A DNA stretch of 64,000 nucleotides from Variovorax paradoxus (GCA_016806145.1 CP063166.1:6138001-6202000); one strand, 5' to 3'. Positions 47,595-56,845 are shown, counted from the first letter of the stretch. Program-made: numbers and translations. Notes: a model not told the origin generated them from the sequence alone.

Positions 47595-47632
47595 TTGACA
47601 CCGAATTGTTTATGGCTAAAGTATTTAGCTAT
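47595..47632 (+). promoter_or_regulatory. Promoter and operator of the Liv operon
   Basis: TTGACA at 47595-47600 is followed 16 nt later by TAAAGT, a fair sigma-70 pair. Over the -10 lies GCTAAA-GTA-TTTAGC (47615-47629), extendable to 21 nt, a palindrome like those bound by MarR-type repressors. It is the most AT-rich spot of the 233-nt gap and precedes livK by 45 nt. No cognate regulator gene is next to it. Confidence 0.6.
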
Positions 47633-47677
47633 CAACGGTTCGATGCCGTTTCACCCCCATCCCTGCCGGAGAATCCG

Positions 47678-48871
47678 ATGAGCCAACCGTCCCCGAAATC
47701 GTCCGCGCTGCCGCGCACCCTGCTTTCGCTGCTGCTGTGCGGCGCCGCGGCCTCGGCCCTGGCGGCGCCGGTCAAGGTCGGCCTGGCGCTCGACATCTCG
47801 GGCCCGTTCGCGGCGCTGGGCGCCGAGGCGCGCGACGGCTTCGCGCTCGGCATCAAGCAGCTGGGCGGCAAGCTCGGCGGGCAGGAGGTGGAGTTCGTGC
47901 AGGCCGACATGGCCGGCAGCCCCGACCAGGCCAAGCAGCTGGTCGACCGCATGATCCAGCGCGACAAGATCGACATCTTCAGCGGCCCGATCGGCTCCAA
48001 CGTGGCGCTGGCCGTCGGCCCGACGCTGTTCAACGCCAAGGTTCCCTACCTCTCGGCCAACGCCGGCCCGAGCCAGTTCGCGGGCGCGCAGTGCAATGCC
48101 TACTTCTTCGGCACCGCCTACCAGAACGACCAGTTCCACGAGGCCGCCGGCAAGTTCGCGCAGGACCGCGCCTTCAAGAAGATCGTGCTGATCGCGCCCA
48201 ACTATCCCGCGGGCAAGGACGCGCTCGGCGGCTTCAAGCGCCAGTTCAAGGGCCAGGTGGCCGACGAGCTCTACACCAAGCTCGGCCAGATCGACTACGC
48301 GGCCGAACTCGCGCAGCTGCGCGCCTCCAAGCCCGACTCGATCTACTTCTTCCTGCCCGGCGCGATGGGCATCAACTTCATCAAGCAGTTCGTGGGCGCG
48401 GGCCTGTCGAAGGACATCACGCTGGTCACCAGCGGCTTCTCGGCCGACGAGGACGTGATCGGCGCCGTGGGCGAGCCGATGCTGGGCCTGTTCAACACCT
48501 CGCACTGGGCACACGACCTCGACAACGCCGCCAACAAGGCCTTCGTGGCCGCGTTCCGCAAGGAGTACAACGGCCGCTACCCGTCGGTCTACGCCGCGCA
48601 GGCCTACGACGCCATCCTCGCGATGGACGCCGCCGTGAAGCAGGCCGGCGGCAACGCACAGAACCGCGAGGCCGTGATCGCGGCGCTCAAGAAGGCCAAC
48701 TACGCCTCGACGCGCGGCACCTTCAAGTACGCCAACAACCACTACCCCATCGAGAACTTCTACCTGCGCGTGATCGGCAAGGACGCGCAGGGCAAGGTCA
48801 CGAACAAGCTGATCAACACGGTGCTGACGAACTACGGCGACAGCTACGCCGACAAGTGCCCGATGAAGTAA
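47678..48871 (+). CDS. Branched-chain amino acid-type ABC transporter substrate-binding protein
   Basis: A 397-residue periplasmic type I binding protein (LivK family). The signal peptide is LPRTLLSLLLCGAAASALA, mature start APVKVGLALDISGPFA. The family pattern LISGPIGSNVALAV-like, YLSANAGPSQFAGAQCN and the two conserved Cys (one near the C-terminus in DKCPMK) are present. Ligands of this family include amino acids and aromatic or other small acids. The ATG follows GGAG. First gene of livK-H-M-G-F; a palindromic repeat separates it from livH, perhaps giving the receptor higher expression. Confidence 0.92.
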   Translation: MSQPSPKSSALPRTLLSLLLCGAAASALAAPVKVGLALDISGPFAALGAEARDGFALGIKQLGGKLGGQEVEFVQADMAGSPDQAKQLVDRMIQRDKIDIFSGPIGSNVALAVGPTLFNAKVPYLSANAGPSQFAGAQCNAYFFGTAYQNDQFHEAAGKFAQDRAFKKIVLIAPNYPAGKDALGGFKRQFKGQVADELYTKLGQIDYAAELAQLRASKPDSIYFFLPGAMGINFIKQFVGAGLSKDITLVTSGFSADEDVIGAVGEPMLGLFNTSHWAHDLDNAANKAFVAAFRKEYNGRYPSVYAAQAYDAILAMDAAVKQAGGNAQNREAVIAALKKANYASTRGTFKYANNHYPIENFYLRVIGKDAQGKVTNKLINTVLTNYGDSYADKCPMK

Positions 48872-48903
48872 GCGGCGCCCGCGCCATTCGGATTCCCGAA
48901 CTT

Positions 48904-49019
48904 CCGGACGCAGAGGACGCGAAGAATCCGCGAAGGACGCGAAAGAGACAGCGGAAAACTTTCGAGGTTTTCTTTTGCGTCCTTCGCGAAACCTTCGCGC
49001 CCTTCGCGTATGGCTGCCC
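48904..49019. repeat. Extragenic palindromic repeat family A, copy 2
   Basis: Arms ACGCAGAGGACGCGAAG (48908-48924) and CTTCGCGCCCTTCGCGT (48993-49009) are largely complementary. A second, inner pair CGCGAAGGACGC/GCGTCCTTCGCG is perfect. It fills the livK-livH gap. Stable hairpins at this place can protect the upstream receptor mRNA. Confidence 0.75.
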
Positions 49020-49037
49020 GCATTCCACTCTCATCCA

Positions 49038-49958
49038 ATGACCCCCATCCTCGTTCTCGAGCAGCTGCTCAACGGCCTCGGCTACGGCCTGATGCTGTTC
49101 CTGCTGGCCGCGGGCCTCACGCTGGTGTTCGGCATCATGGACGTGCTGAACCTCGCGCACGGTTCGCTGTTCATGGCCGGCGCCTATGTCGCGGCCGAGG
49201 CGCACACGCGCACCGGCTCGTTCGCCGCGGCGATCCTTATCGCGGTGGCGGTCACCGTGGTGGTGGCGCTGCTGCTCGAGGTGCTGCTGATGCGCCGCCT
49301 CTACACGCGCGACCACCTCGCGCAGGTGCTCGCGACCTTCGGCGTGATCCTGGTGGCCGACGACCTGGTCAAGATGATCTGGGGCCCGTCGCCGGTGATG
49401 GCGCCGACGCCCGCCGCGCTCTCGGGCCCGGTCGAGCTGATGGACGGCCTGCCCTATCCCTCGTACCGGCTGGTGATCCTGGTCGGCGGCATGCTGGTCG
49501 CGCTGGCGCTCTACCTGCTGGTGAACCACACGCGCATCGGCATGCGGGTGCGCGCGGGCGCTTCCGACCGGCCGATGGCCGAACTGATGGGCGTGCGCGT
49601 GGGCCGCATCTTCAACGGCGTGTTCCTGCTCGGCGCGGCACTCGCCGCGCTGGCCGGCGCGCTGATGGGCCCGATCGTCGCGGTGCAGGTCGGCATGGGC
49701 GAACAGATCCTGATCCCGGCGCTGGTGGTGCTGGTGATCGGCGGCATCGGCTCGGTGCGCGGCGCCTTCGTGGCCGCGCTGCTGGTGGGCATCGTCGACA
49801 CCATCGGCCGCGCCTTCGTGCCCATGCTGCTGCGCGCCACGCTGCCGCCGGCCACCGCGGCCGACCTCGGTCCGCTGGTGGCCGAAGTCGCGATGTACGC
49901 GCTGATGGTGGCGGTCCTTCTCTTCAGGCCATCGGGCCTCTTCTCGGCACGCGCATGA
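49038..49958 (+). CDS. ABC transporter permease, LivH type
   Basis: A 306-residue inner membrane permease with about eight helices. Family motifs are LEQLLNGLGYGLMLFLLAAG, GLTLVFGIMDVLNLAHGSLF, and the cytoplasmic EAA-like ASDRPMAELMGVRVGR with GALMGPIVAVQVGMG. I start at ATG 49038 (MTPILVLEQ), just after the repeat element. Its stop overlaps the livM start (ATGA). Confidence 0.93.
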   Translation: MTPILVLEQLLNGLGYGLMLFLLAAGLTLVFGIMDVLNLAHGSLFMAGAYVAAEAHTRTGSFAAAILIAVAVTVVVALLLEVLLMRRLYTRDHLAQVLATFGVILVADDLVKMIWGPSPVMAPTPAALSGPVELMDGLPYPSYRLVILVGGMLVALALYLLVNHTRIGMRVRAGASDRPMAELMGVRVGRIFNGVFLLGAALAALAGALMGPIVAVQVGMGEQILIPALVVLVIGGIGSVRGAFVAALLVGIVDTIGRAFVPMLLRATLPPATAADLGPLVAEVAMYALMVAVLLFRPSGLFSARA

Positions 49959-50905
49959 AAACCCGTCACATCGGCCTCGGGCTGCTCCTGCTGCTGCTCG
50001 CGGCCTTTCCCCTGATCGCACCGCTGTTCGGCTTCGAGTTCTACATCGGCTTCGTGCGCCGCGTGCTGATCGTCGCGCTGGCCGCGGCCAGCCTCAACTT
50101 CATCCTCGGCTTCGGCGGCATGGTCGCGCTCGGCCATGCGGGCTTCATCGGCGTGGGTGCCTACACGGTGGTGGCGCTCAGCGACGCCGGCACGACCTCG
50201 GCCTGGGTGCTGTGGCCCGCGGCCGTGGTGGCGGCCGGCCTGGCCGCCGCGCTGATCGGCACGGTGGCGCTGCGCACGCGCGGCGTCTACTTCATCATGA
50301 CCACGCTGGCCTTCGCGCAGATGCTGTATTTCGTCGCGGTCTCGCTGCGCAAGTACGGCGGCGACGACGGCTACACGCTGATGAGCCGCCCCACCCTGCT
50401 GCCGGGCCTCGACCTCGGCAACGAGAGCAACTTCTACTGGGTGGTGCTGGCACTGGTGGCGCTCGCGCTGTGGTGGCTGCAGCGCGCCACGCAGTCGCGC
50501 TTCGGCCATGCGCTGATGGGCATCCGCGACAACGAGACGCGCATGCGCGCGCTCGGCTACCCGGTGTTCCGGCTGCAGCTCGCGGCCTTCGCCATCGCGG
50601 GCGCCATCGCCGGGCTGGCGGGCGCGCTGCTCGCGGGCGGCAACGGCTTCGTGAGCCCGGCCACCATGCACTGGACGCAGTCGGCCACGCTGCTGGTGAT
50701 GGTGGTGATCGGCGGCCTCGGCCGCAGCTGGGGCGGACCGGTCGGCGCCGCCGTGTGGCTGCTGCTCGAGGAAGCGCTCAAGCAGCACACCGAACACTGG
50801 CACATGCCGCTGGGCCTGCTGCTGATCGCCGTCGCCCTGTGGGCGCCCAAGGGACTGGCCGCGCTGTCGCGCCGCCGCGCACCGCTCGCGAAGGCCACGC
50901 CATGA
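49955..50905 (+). CDS. ABC transporter permease, LivM type
   Basis: A 316-residue inner membrane permease, partner of LivH. Typical segments are NFILGFGGMVALGHAGFIGVG, RTRGVYFIMTTLAFAQM, FGHALMGIRDNETRMRALGY and VMVVIGGLGRSWGGPVGA. Both ends overlap neighbours by 4 nt (ATGA with livH and with livG), indicating tight translational coupling of the membrane and ATPase subunits. Confidence 0.93.
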   Translation: MKTRHIGLGLLLLLLAAFPLIAPLFGFEFYIGFVRRVLIVALAAASLNFILGFGGMVALGHAGFIGVGAYTVVALSDAGTTSAWVLWPAAVVAAGLAAALIGTVALRTRGVYFIMTTLAFAQMLYFVAVSLRKYGGDDGYTLMSRPTLLPGLDLGNESNFYWVVLALVALALWWLQRATQSRFGHALMGIRDNETRMRALGYPVFRLQLAAFAIAGAIAGLAGALLAGGNGFVSPATMHWTQSATLLVMVVIGGLGRSWGGPVGAAVWLLLEEALKQHTEHWHMPLGLLLIAVALWAPKGLAALSRRRAPLAKATP

Positions 50906-51657
50906 GCCTGTTCAGGATCGAAGGACTGGTCAAGCGCTTCGGCGGCCTGCTGGCGACCGACCATGTGAGCCTCACGGTGGAGCGCGGCGAAGTGCATGCG
51001 CTGATCGGCCCCAACGGCGCGGGCAAGACCACGCTGGTGAACCTCATCACCGGCCTGCTCAAGGCCGATGCGGGCCGCATCCTGCTCGACGAGAAGGACA
51101 TCACCGGCTTCAAGGACCACCAGCGCGTGGCCGCGGGCATGTCGCGCTGCTTCCAGGTCACGCGGGTGTTCGCGAAGGACACGGTGCACGACAACCTGAT
51201 GCTGGCCGCGCAGGCGCATGCGGGCAGCAGCCTGCGCTTCCTCGCGCCGCGTTCGCGCGAGAAGGACCTGGCCGACCGCGCCGCCGCGCTGGCCGAGCGC
51301 GTGGGCCTGGCGCGCGAACGCGACCGCATCGCCGGCACGCTGCCGCACGGCGCGCAGCGCGCGCTCGACGTGGCGCTGGCGCTCGCGGCCGAACCCAAGC
51401 TGCTGCTGCTCGACGAGCCGATGGCCGGCATGGGCCCCGACGAATCGGCGCGCATGGTGGACCTGATCGAGTCGCTGCGCGCCTCGATGGCGATCCTGCT
51501 GATCGAGCACGACATGGACGCCGTGTTCCGCCTCGCCAGCCGGCTCACGGTGCTGGTGCAGGGCCGCGTGCTGATGAGCGGCACGGCCGACGAGGTGCGC
51601 GGGCATCCCGACGTGCAGGCGGTCTACCTGGGCACCGAAGCGGAAGGTCACGCATGA
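50902..51657 (+). CDS. ABC transporter ATP-binding protein, LivG type
   Basis: A 251-residue ATPase. It shows Walker A GPNGAGKTT, FQVTRVFAKDTVHDNLMLA, Walker B LLLLDEPMAG and the switch His in LIEHDMD. The signature is TLPHGAQRALDVALAL, in place of the usual LSxGQQR. That degenerate signature is also seen in other LivG subunits, so loss of function is not implied. It starts within the livM stop and is separated from livF by 61 nt. Confidence 0.92.
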   Translation: MSLFRIEGLVKRFGGLLATDHVSLTVERGEVHALIGPNGAGKTTLVNLITGLLKADAGRILLDEKDITGFKDHQRVAAGMSRCFQVTRVFAKDTVHDNLMLAAQAHAGSSLRFLAPRSREKDLADRAAALAERVGLARERDRIAGTLPHGAQRALDVALALAAEPKLLLLDEPMAGMGPDESARMVDLIESLRASMAILLIEHDMDAVFRLASRLTVLVQGRVLMSGTADEVRGHPDVQAVYLGTEAEGHA

Positions 51658-51685
51658 GCGCCGCGCCGGGCCGCCCCAAGCAAGC

Positions 51686-51701
51686 TCGCACCGCAGTGCG
51701 A
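51686..51701. promoter_or_regulatory. Hairpin in the livG-livF spacer
   Basis: TCGCAC-CGCA-GTGCGA lies in the 61-nt gap that alone breaks the otherwise overlapping livH-M-G-F series. It ends 17 nt before the livF ATG, close to AAGGTACT. It may influence livF translation or be a short extragenic repeat. Confidence 0.4.
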
Positions 51702-51718
51702 AGCACGAAGGTACTTCA

Positions 51719-52435
51719 ATGAGTTCGACGACATTGCTGGAAGCCAGCGCCATTGAAGCGGGCTACGGCGCCAGCCAGGTGCTGTTCGGCATCGACCTGC
51801 GCATCGGCGCGGGCGAGGTGCTCGCGCTGCTGGGCCGCAACGGCATGGGCAAGAGCACCCTGCTCAAGGTCATCACCGGCATGCTCGCGCCGATGCGCGG
51901 CGAGCTGCGCTTCGGCGGCGCGGCCATCGGTGGTCACAAGCCCGACGCCATCGCGCGCCGCGGCGTGGCTATCGTGCCCGAGGGCCGGCACGTGTTCCCC
52001 AATCTCAGCGTCGACGAGCACCTGCGCGCCTTCGCGCGCCCGCGCCCCGGCAGCGCGCCGCGCTGGACCGTCGAGGCGCTCTACGGCCTGTTTCCGCGCC
52101 TCGCGGAGCGCAAGGCCAACGCGGGCAACCAGCTCTCGGGCGGCGAACAGCAGATGCTGGCGATCGCGCGCGCGCTGTCCACGCATCCGCGCCTGTTGAT
52201 CCTCGACGAGGCCACCGAAGGCCTGGCGCCCGTGATCCGCGAGGAGATCTGGCACTGCATCGCCACGCTCAAGTCCGAGGGCGAGGCGATCCTGGTGGTC
52301 GACAAGTACGTGCAGCGCCTGCTGCCGCTGGCCGACCGGCACGTGATCCTCGAGCGCGGGCGCGTGGTGTGGCAGGGCGACTCGGCCGCGCTCGATGCCG
52401 ACCGCTCGCTGTGGACGCGCTACCTGGGCGTGTAG
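51719..52435 (+). CDS. ABC transporter ATP-binding protein, LivF type
   Basis: A 238-residue ATPase completing the Liv system. It shows Walker A GRNGMGKST, the signature LSGGEQQMLAIARAL, Walker B LLILDEATEGLAP, and VPEGRHVFPNLSVDEHL. The switch region reads VVDKYVQRL, with Lys where LivF normally has His or Gln (VEQN), as seen in some family members. The last gene of the operon; a methyltransferase gene converges 7 nt after its stop. Confidence 0.92.
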   Translation: MSSTTLLEASAIEAGYGASQVLFGIDLRIGAGEVLALLGRNGMGKSTLLKVITGMLAPMRGELRFGGAAIGGHKPDAIARRGVAIVPEGRHVFPNLSVDEHLRAFARPRPGSAPRWTVEALYGLFPRLAERKANAGNQLSGGEQQMLAIARALSTHPRLLILDEATEGLAPVIREEIWHCIATLKSEGEAILVVDKYVQRLLPLADRHVILERGRVVWQGDSAALDADRSLWTRYLGV

Positions 52436-52442
52436 GCGGCGT

Positions 52443-53054
52443 TCATCTGGGCGGACGGCAGGCCAGGAAGCTGGCCCAGCGCACGTCCTCGCGGCCGATC
52501 CACTGCCGCTCCCAAACCAGTCGCAGCCCGGCCGCCGCGAGCTGCGCGGCGAACCGGTCCCGGTCCCAGTACACGGTCTGGTAGTCGCCGTTGGTCTCGC
52601 CCTCGCCGATGCGCATGCCCGCGAGGAAGACGCCACCGGGCGCGAGCGCGTCGAACACCTTGCGCAGCACCGGCGCGATCTGCGCGCGATCGACATGGAT
52701 CAGCACGGCCATCGCGAGGATGGCGTCGAAGGGCCCGCCCAGCGGGTCGGTGACGACATTGAGCAGCGCGCCCTGCTTGCCGCGCTCGGCCTGCAGGTCG
52801 AGAAAGGCCTGCGTCGCATCGGTGCGCCTGACGCTCATGCCCAGCGATTCGACGAAGTCGGCGTCGCGCCCCGTGCCCGAGCCGACCTCGAGCACGCTGC
52901 CGCCCGCGGGCATGCACGCCACCATGCGGCGCAGCGCGTCCTCGATCTCGGGCGGCGGATGGTCCGCCACGATCGCGTCGTAGTCGCGCGCGGACGCCTC
53001 GTAGGACTGGAGGGTTCGCTGCATGCTGTCGAGCACCGGGGCGGGAATGTCCAT
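52443..53054 (-). CDS. Class I SAM-dependent methyltransferase
   Basis: A 203-residue protein with the SAM-binding motif I VLEVGSGTGRDADFVESLG, the acidic motif at TDATQAF, motif PFDAILAMAVLIHVDR and APGGVFLAGMRIG. It resembles small-molecule methyltransferases of the UbiE/tellurite-resistance-like type; the substrate is unknown. I take the ATG at 53052-53054 after AAAGG; a longer form to 53096 is possible. It stands alone between livF and the MFS gene. Confidence 0.82.
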   Translation of the reverse strand: MDIPAPVLDSMQRTLQSYEASARDYDAIVADHPPPEIEDALRRMVACMPAGGSVLEVGSGTGRDADFVESLGMSVRRTDATQAFLDLQAERGKQGALLNVVTDPLGGPFDAILAMAVLIHVDRAQIAPVLRKVFDALAPGGVFLAGMRIGEGETNGDYQTVYWDRDRFAAQLAAAGLRLVWERQWIGREDVRWASFLACRPPR

Positions 53055-53137
53055 CAAAGCCTTTGCAATCCATCGAATCTCCGACGGAACGCACAAAGGC
53101 TAGGCCCAAGGCAGCGCCTTGCTCACGGGGCAATCAC

Positions 53138-54355
53138 TTAGAACCCCTGCATGACACCAGGCACGCGCTGCACCGGCCGCAGGGTGCGCAAGGCCAGCGC
53201 CAGCACCACCGCGGCGCACGCCGCGATGCCCGCCACCATCGGCAGCGGCGTGCCGTCTGCAAACGGCGCGACCAGCGCCACCATCACCGCGCCACCCGCG
53301 AAGTTCATCGTGCCGATCAGCGCCGAGGCCGTGCCCGCGAGCGCGGCATGTCCTTCCATCGCGAGCACGAAGGCCGCGGGCACGATCAGGCCGTTGAGGC
53401 CGAAGCCGATCATCAGCAGCGCCACCAGCACGGAGAGCCGGTCCATGCCCGCGAGCGTGAGCACCAGCAGCAGCCCGACGGTGGCGGCCTGCGCGATCAC
53501 CGCGGTGCGCAGCACGCGCCGGATGCCGAAGCGCGCGACCAGCCGGCCATTGGCCTGCGACAGCGCGAGCAGCGACACCGCATTGAGCGCGAACAGCACC
53601 GCGTACATGCGCGGCGAGACGCCGAAGTGCGTGCTCATCACGAAGGGCGAGTTGGCCACGTAGACGAAGAAGCTCGAGACGGTGAACGAGGCCATGAAGG
53701 CCAGCGCCATGAAATGGCGGTCGCGCAGCAGCACGCCGTAGCCGGCCATGGCGCTGCGGAAGTTGCTCGACAGCCGCGCGGCCGCGGGCCGGGTCTCGGG
53801 CAGCAGGGCCAGCAGCATCGCGAGGCCCGCGAGCCCGACGGCGGCGACGGCGACGAACACGGCGCGCCAGCCCAGGCTCTCGGCGACGAGGCTGCCGGCC
53901 AGCGGCGCGAGGATCGGCGACACGCTGTAGACCATGAGAAGCAGCGACATCATCCGCGCGGCCTCGGGTCCGGTGTACAGGTCGCGCACCACGGCGCGCG
54001 GCGTGACCATGCAGGCGCAGGCGCCGAGCCCCTGCACGAAGCGCAACGCGACCAGCACGCCCACGCTGGGCGCGAAGGCGCAGCCGATGCTGGCGAGCAT
54101 GAACAGCACGAGGCCCGCGACCATCGGCCGGCGGCGGCCGAACATGTCCGACAGCGGGCCCGCGACGAGCTGGCCGGCGCCGACCGCGATGAAGAAGGCC
54201 ATCAGGCTGGCCTGCATCGCATGCGGATCGGCGCCCAGCGCGCGTCCGATGGCGGGCAGCGCGGGCAGGTACATGTCGATGGCGAAGGGGCCGATGGTGG
54301 TGAGCAGGCCCAGCACGACGGCGTGACGGAAAACTGGAGCGTTCGAGGAGGACAT
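53138..54355 (-). CDS. Bcr/CflA family multidrug efflux MFS transporter
   Basis: A 405-residue, 12-helix drug:proton antiporter. It begins VLGLLTTIGPFAIDMYLPALP, typical of the Bcr/CflA group. Motif A is GPLSDMFGRRRPM and the motif-C-like YSVSPILAPLAGSLVAES is in the fifth helix. It is divergent from an AraC regulator with a 75-nt gap containing a short palindrome, so it is probably regulated by it. The ATG is at 54353-54355 after GAGGAG-like bases. Confidence 0.9.
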   Translation of the reverse strand: MSSSNAPVFRHAVVLGLLTTIGPFAIDMYLPALPAIGRALGADPHAMQASLMAFFIAVGAGQLVAGPLSDMFGRRRPMVAGLVLFMLASIGCAFAPSVGVLVALRFVQGLGACACMVTPRAVVRDLYTGPEAARMMSLLLMVYSVSPILAPLAGSLVAESLGWRAVFVAVAAVGLAGLAMLLALLPETRPAAARLSSNFRSAMAGYGVLLRDRHFMALAFMASFTVSSFFVYVANSPFVMSTHFGVSPRMYAVLFALNAVSLLALSQANGRLVARFGIRRVLRTAVIAQAATVGLLLVLTLAGMDRLSVLVALLMIGFGLNGLIVPAAFVLAMEGHAALAGTASALIGTMNFAGGAVMVALVAPFADGTPLPMVAGIAACAAVVLALALRTLRPVQRVPGVMQGF

Positions 54356-54381
54356 GCCCCGATGGTCGCGCGTCGGGCTGA

Positions 54382-54397
54382 ATGATTGAATAATCAT
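54382..54397. promoter_or_regulatory. ATGATT/AATCAT inverted repeat between MFS and AraC genes
   Basis: ATGATT-GAAT-AATCAT lies in a markedly AT-rich 75-nt divergent region. It is a candidate binding site for the AraC-family regulator, or overlaps the MFS promoter. Confidence 0.5.
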
Positions 54398-54430
54398 CAG
54401 CACGCATTTCCTATTCATTCGTACAGAATC

Positions 54431-55381
54431 ATGGATCCCTTGTCCGATGTGCTCGCCATGCTCACGGTGAGCAGCACGCTCTCGTCGCGCTTCGAGGCGC
54501 GCGGCCGCTGGGCCTTCCGCTACGGGCACTACGCCTCGCACATCAAGCTGGGCTGCGTGCTCGAGGGGCGCTTCCGCATCCAGGTCGACGGCGCGGCCGC
54601 GCCGGTGATGCTGGAGGCCGGCGACTTCTTCCTGCTGACCAACGGTCTGCCCTTCTCGGCCGCGAGCGATCCGCCCGGGCCGCTGCAGGACGGCACGCGC
54701 CTGAGCCGCGAGCAGCGCGGCCCCGACGGGGTGCTGCGCCACGACGGCCTGGACGCGAGCGACGCGACGCGCGTGGTGCTCGCGAGCGGACGCTTCGCGC
54801 TCTCGGGCGAGGCCGGCGAACTGCTGCTGCGCCACCTGCCGCCGCTGATCCACCTGCGCGCGAGCGATCCGGGCGCGCGGCCGCTCGAGGGGCTGCTCGA
54901 CCTGATGGGCTGGGAAACGGCCGAGCTGCGCCCGGGCTCGACGCTGGCGCGCACCAACCTCGCGGCGCTGGTGCTGGTGCAGGCGCTGCGCGTGCACCTC
55001 GCGAACGCGCCGCAACCCGAGGGCTGGCTCGGCGCGATGACCGATGCGCGCATCGGCACCGCGCTGTCGCGCATGCATGCCGACATCGCACAGCCCTGGA
55101 CCGTGGAGCGGCTGGCGCACACGGCCAGCATGTCGCGCACGGCCTTCGCGCTGCGCTTCAAGGTGCTGACGGGCTCGACGCCGCTCGACTATCTCGGCGG
55201 CTGGCGCATGACGGTGGCGCGCCATGCGCTGCGGCACGGCGACGAGGGCATCGCGCGCATCGCCGAGCGCGTGGGCTACCAGTCGGAGACGGCCTTCAGC
55301 GCGGCCTTCCGGCGCGAGGTGGGCGAGAGCCCGGGGCGCTTTCGCAGCCAGGTGCGCGCCGAGGCGGCCACCGAGGCCTGA
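54431..55381 (+). CDS. AraC family transcriptional regulator
   Basis: A 316-residue regulator. An N-terminal cupin-like ligand domain (AraC_binding_2 type: HIKLGCVLEGRFRIQVDG, LEAGDFFLLTNGLPF) is followed by the double helix-turn-helix at about 205-310 (WTVERLAHTASMSRTAFALR, then IARIAERVGYQSETAFSAAF). The ATG at 54431 is preferred over one 15 codons earlier. Its divergent partner is the Bcr-type efflux gene, a common regulator-pump arrangement. Confidence 0.9.
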   Translation: MDPLSDVLAMLTVSSTLSSRFEARGRWAFRYGHYASHIKLGCVLEGRFRIQVDGAAAPVMLEAGDFFLLTNGLPFSAASDPPGPLQDGTRLSREQRGPDGVLRHDGLDASDATRVVLASGRFALSGEAGELLLRHLPPLIHLRASDPGARPLEGLLDLMGWETAELRPGSTLARTNLAALVLVQALRVHLANAPQPEGWLGAMTDARIGTALSRMHADIAQPWTVERLAHTASMSRTAFALRFKVLTGSTPLDYLGGWRMTVARHALRHGDEGIARIAERVGYQSETAFSAAFRREVGESPGRFRSQVRAEAATEA

Positions 55382-55387
55382 GCCGCT

Positions 55388-56845
55388 TCACTCGGGCGCC
55401 GCGTCGAGGCGCAGCACGAGGTCTCGGCTGGCCTGGTTCATGCCGCTCACGTCGACCGCGCTGCCGTGCTTGCGCAGCCGCTCGACCACCTTGCGCAGCG
55501 CCGCCACGGCGGTCACGTCCCAGAAGTGGGCCTGCGAGACGTCGATGCGCACCGGCGCGCCGTCGATCTCGCGCACGTCGAAGGCATCGACCAGCATGTC
55601 GGCCGAGGCGAAGAAGACCTGCCCGCTCACGGCGAAGCGCCAGCCGCCCTCTTCGTCCTGCCGCGCCTGCACCCGCAGCAGCCGCGCCACCTTGAAGGTG
55701 AAGAAGACGCCGCTGAGCAGCACGCCGATGCCCACGCCCGCGGCCAGGTTGTCGGTGGCGATGGTGACGGCCACGGTGGCGAGCATCACGACGCTCGACA
55801 GGCGCGGATGGCGCACCAGCGTGCGCAGCGAACCCCAGTCGAAGGTCGAGGCCGAGACCATCACCATGATCGCGACCAGCGCCGCCACCGGCACCTGCGA
55901 CACCCAGGGCTTGAGCAGCACCATGAGGATCAGCAGGAAGGCCCCGGCGAACAGGGTCGAGAGCCGGCCGCGGCCGCCGTAGCGCACGTTGCTCACGGTC
56001 TGGCCGATCATTCCGCAGCCCGCGATGCCGCCGAAGCAGCTGGCGGCCACGTTCGCGAGGCCGAGGCCGCCACACTCGCGGTTCTTCGAGCTCGGGGTGT
56101 CGGTGAGCTCGTCGACCACGCTCGCGGTCATCATCGATTCGAGCAGGCCGACCATCGCGATGGCGAAGGCGGGCAAGGCGATGATGCGCAAGGTCTCGAG
56201 GTTCAGCGGCACGGCGGGCAGCGCGAACGCGGGCAAGGCATCGGGCAGTTGGCCGAGGTCGGCCACGGTCTTGAGCGGCAGGCCCAGCCACTGGCCCGCG
56301 AGCGTGACCACCACGATGCACACCAGCGGCGACGGCACCGCGGTGGTGAGGCGCGGCAGCAGGTAGATGACCGCGAGCCCGAGGCCGACCATCGCCCAGG
56401 TGGCGGCATTGGCGCCGATGAAGTGCGGCATCTGCGCCGCGAAGATCAGGATCGCGAGGGCGTTGACGAAGCCGGTGCGCACCGACGACGACACGAAGCG
56501 CATCAGCACGCCCAGGCGCAGCAGCCCGAAGACGATCTGCATCGCGCCCGCGAGCAGGCCGGCCGCGAGCAGATAGGCCAGGCCGTGCGCATGCACCAGC
56601 GGCGCGGCCACCAGCGCCACCGACCCGGCCGCGGCCGAAACCATGGCGGGGCGTCCGCCAGTGAAGGCGATGACGATGCCGATGACGAAGGAGGCGAACA
56701 GACCCACCGCTGGATCGACGCCGGCGACGAAGGAAAAGGCGATGACCTCGGGAATGAGCGCGAAGGTGGCGACGGCGCCGGCCATCAGTTCGCGCGGAAT
56801 GCTCGGGCACCACTCGGTGCGCAGGCGGCTGTAGCGGGAAGACAT
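55388..56845 (-). CDS. SulP family anion transporter with STAS domain
   Basis: A 485-residue transporter. The membrane part (about 20-390) has SulP motifs: ELMAGAVATFALIPEVIAFS, SFVIGIVIAFTGGRPAMVSA and AGCGMIGQTVSNVRYGGRGR. The C-terminal STAS domain (about 395-485) includes VRIDVSQAHFWDVTAVAALR. The N-terminus and substrate segment fit SulP members that carry bicarbonate, sulfate or dicarboxylates; which one is not clear. The start ATG at 56843-56845 lacks a good ribosome-binding site. It converges with the AraC gene, 6 nt apart. Confidence 0.9.
   Translation of the reverse strand: MSSRYSRLRTEWCPSIPRELMAGAVATFALIPEVIAFSFVAGVDPAVGLFASFVIGIVIAFTGGRPAMVSAAAGSVALVAAPLVHAHGLAYLLAAGLLAGAMQIVFGLLRLGVLMRFVSSSVRTGFVNALAILIFAAQMPHFIGANAATWAMVGLGLAVIYLLPRLTTAVPSPLVCIVVVTLAGQWLGLPLKTVADLGQLPDALPAFALPAVPLNLETLRIIALPAFAIAMVGLLESMMTASVVDELTDTPSSKNRECGGLGLANVAASCFGGIAGCGMIGQTVSNVRYGGRGRLSTLFAGAFLLILMVLLKPWVSQVPVAALVAIMVMVSASTFDWGSLRTLVRHPRLSSVVMLATVAVTIATDNLAAGVGIGVLLSGVFFTFKVARLLRVQARQDEEGGWRFAVSGQVFFASADMLVDAFDVREIDGAPVRIDVSQAHFWDVTAVAALRKVVERLRKHGSAVDVSGMNQASRDLVLRLDAAPE

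Noticed and set aside
50902-51657. LivG as a broken ATPase because of its degenerate ABC signature
   Set aside because: LivG-type subunits commonly deviate at this motif, and Walker A, Walker B and the switch His are intact.
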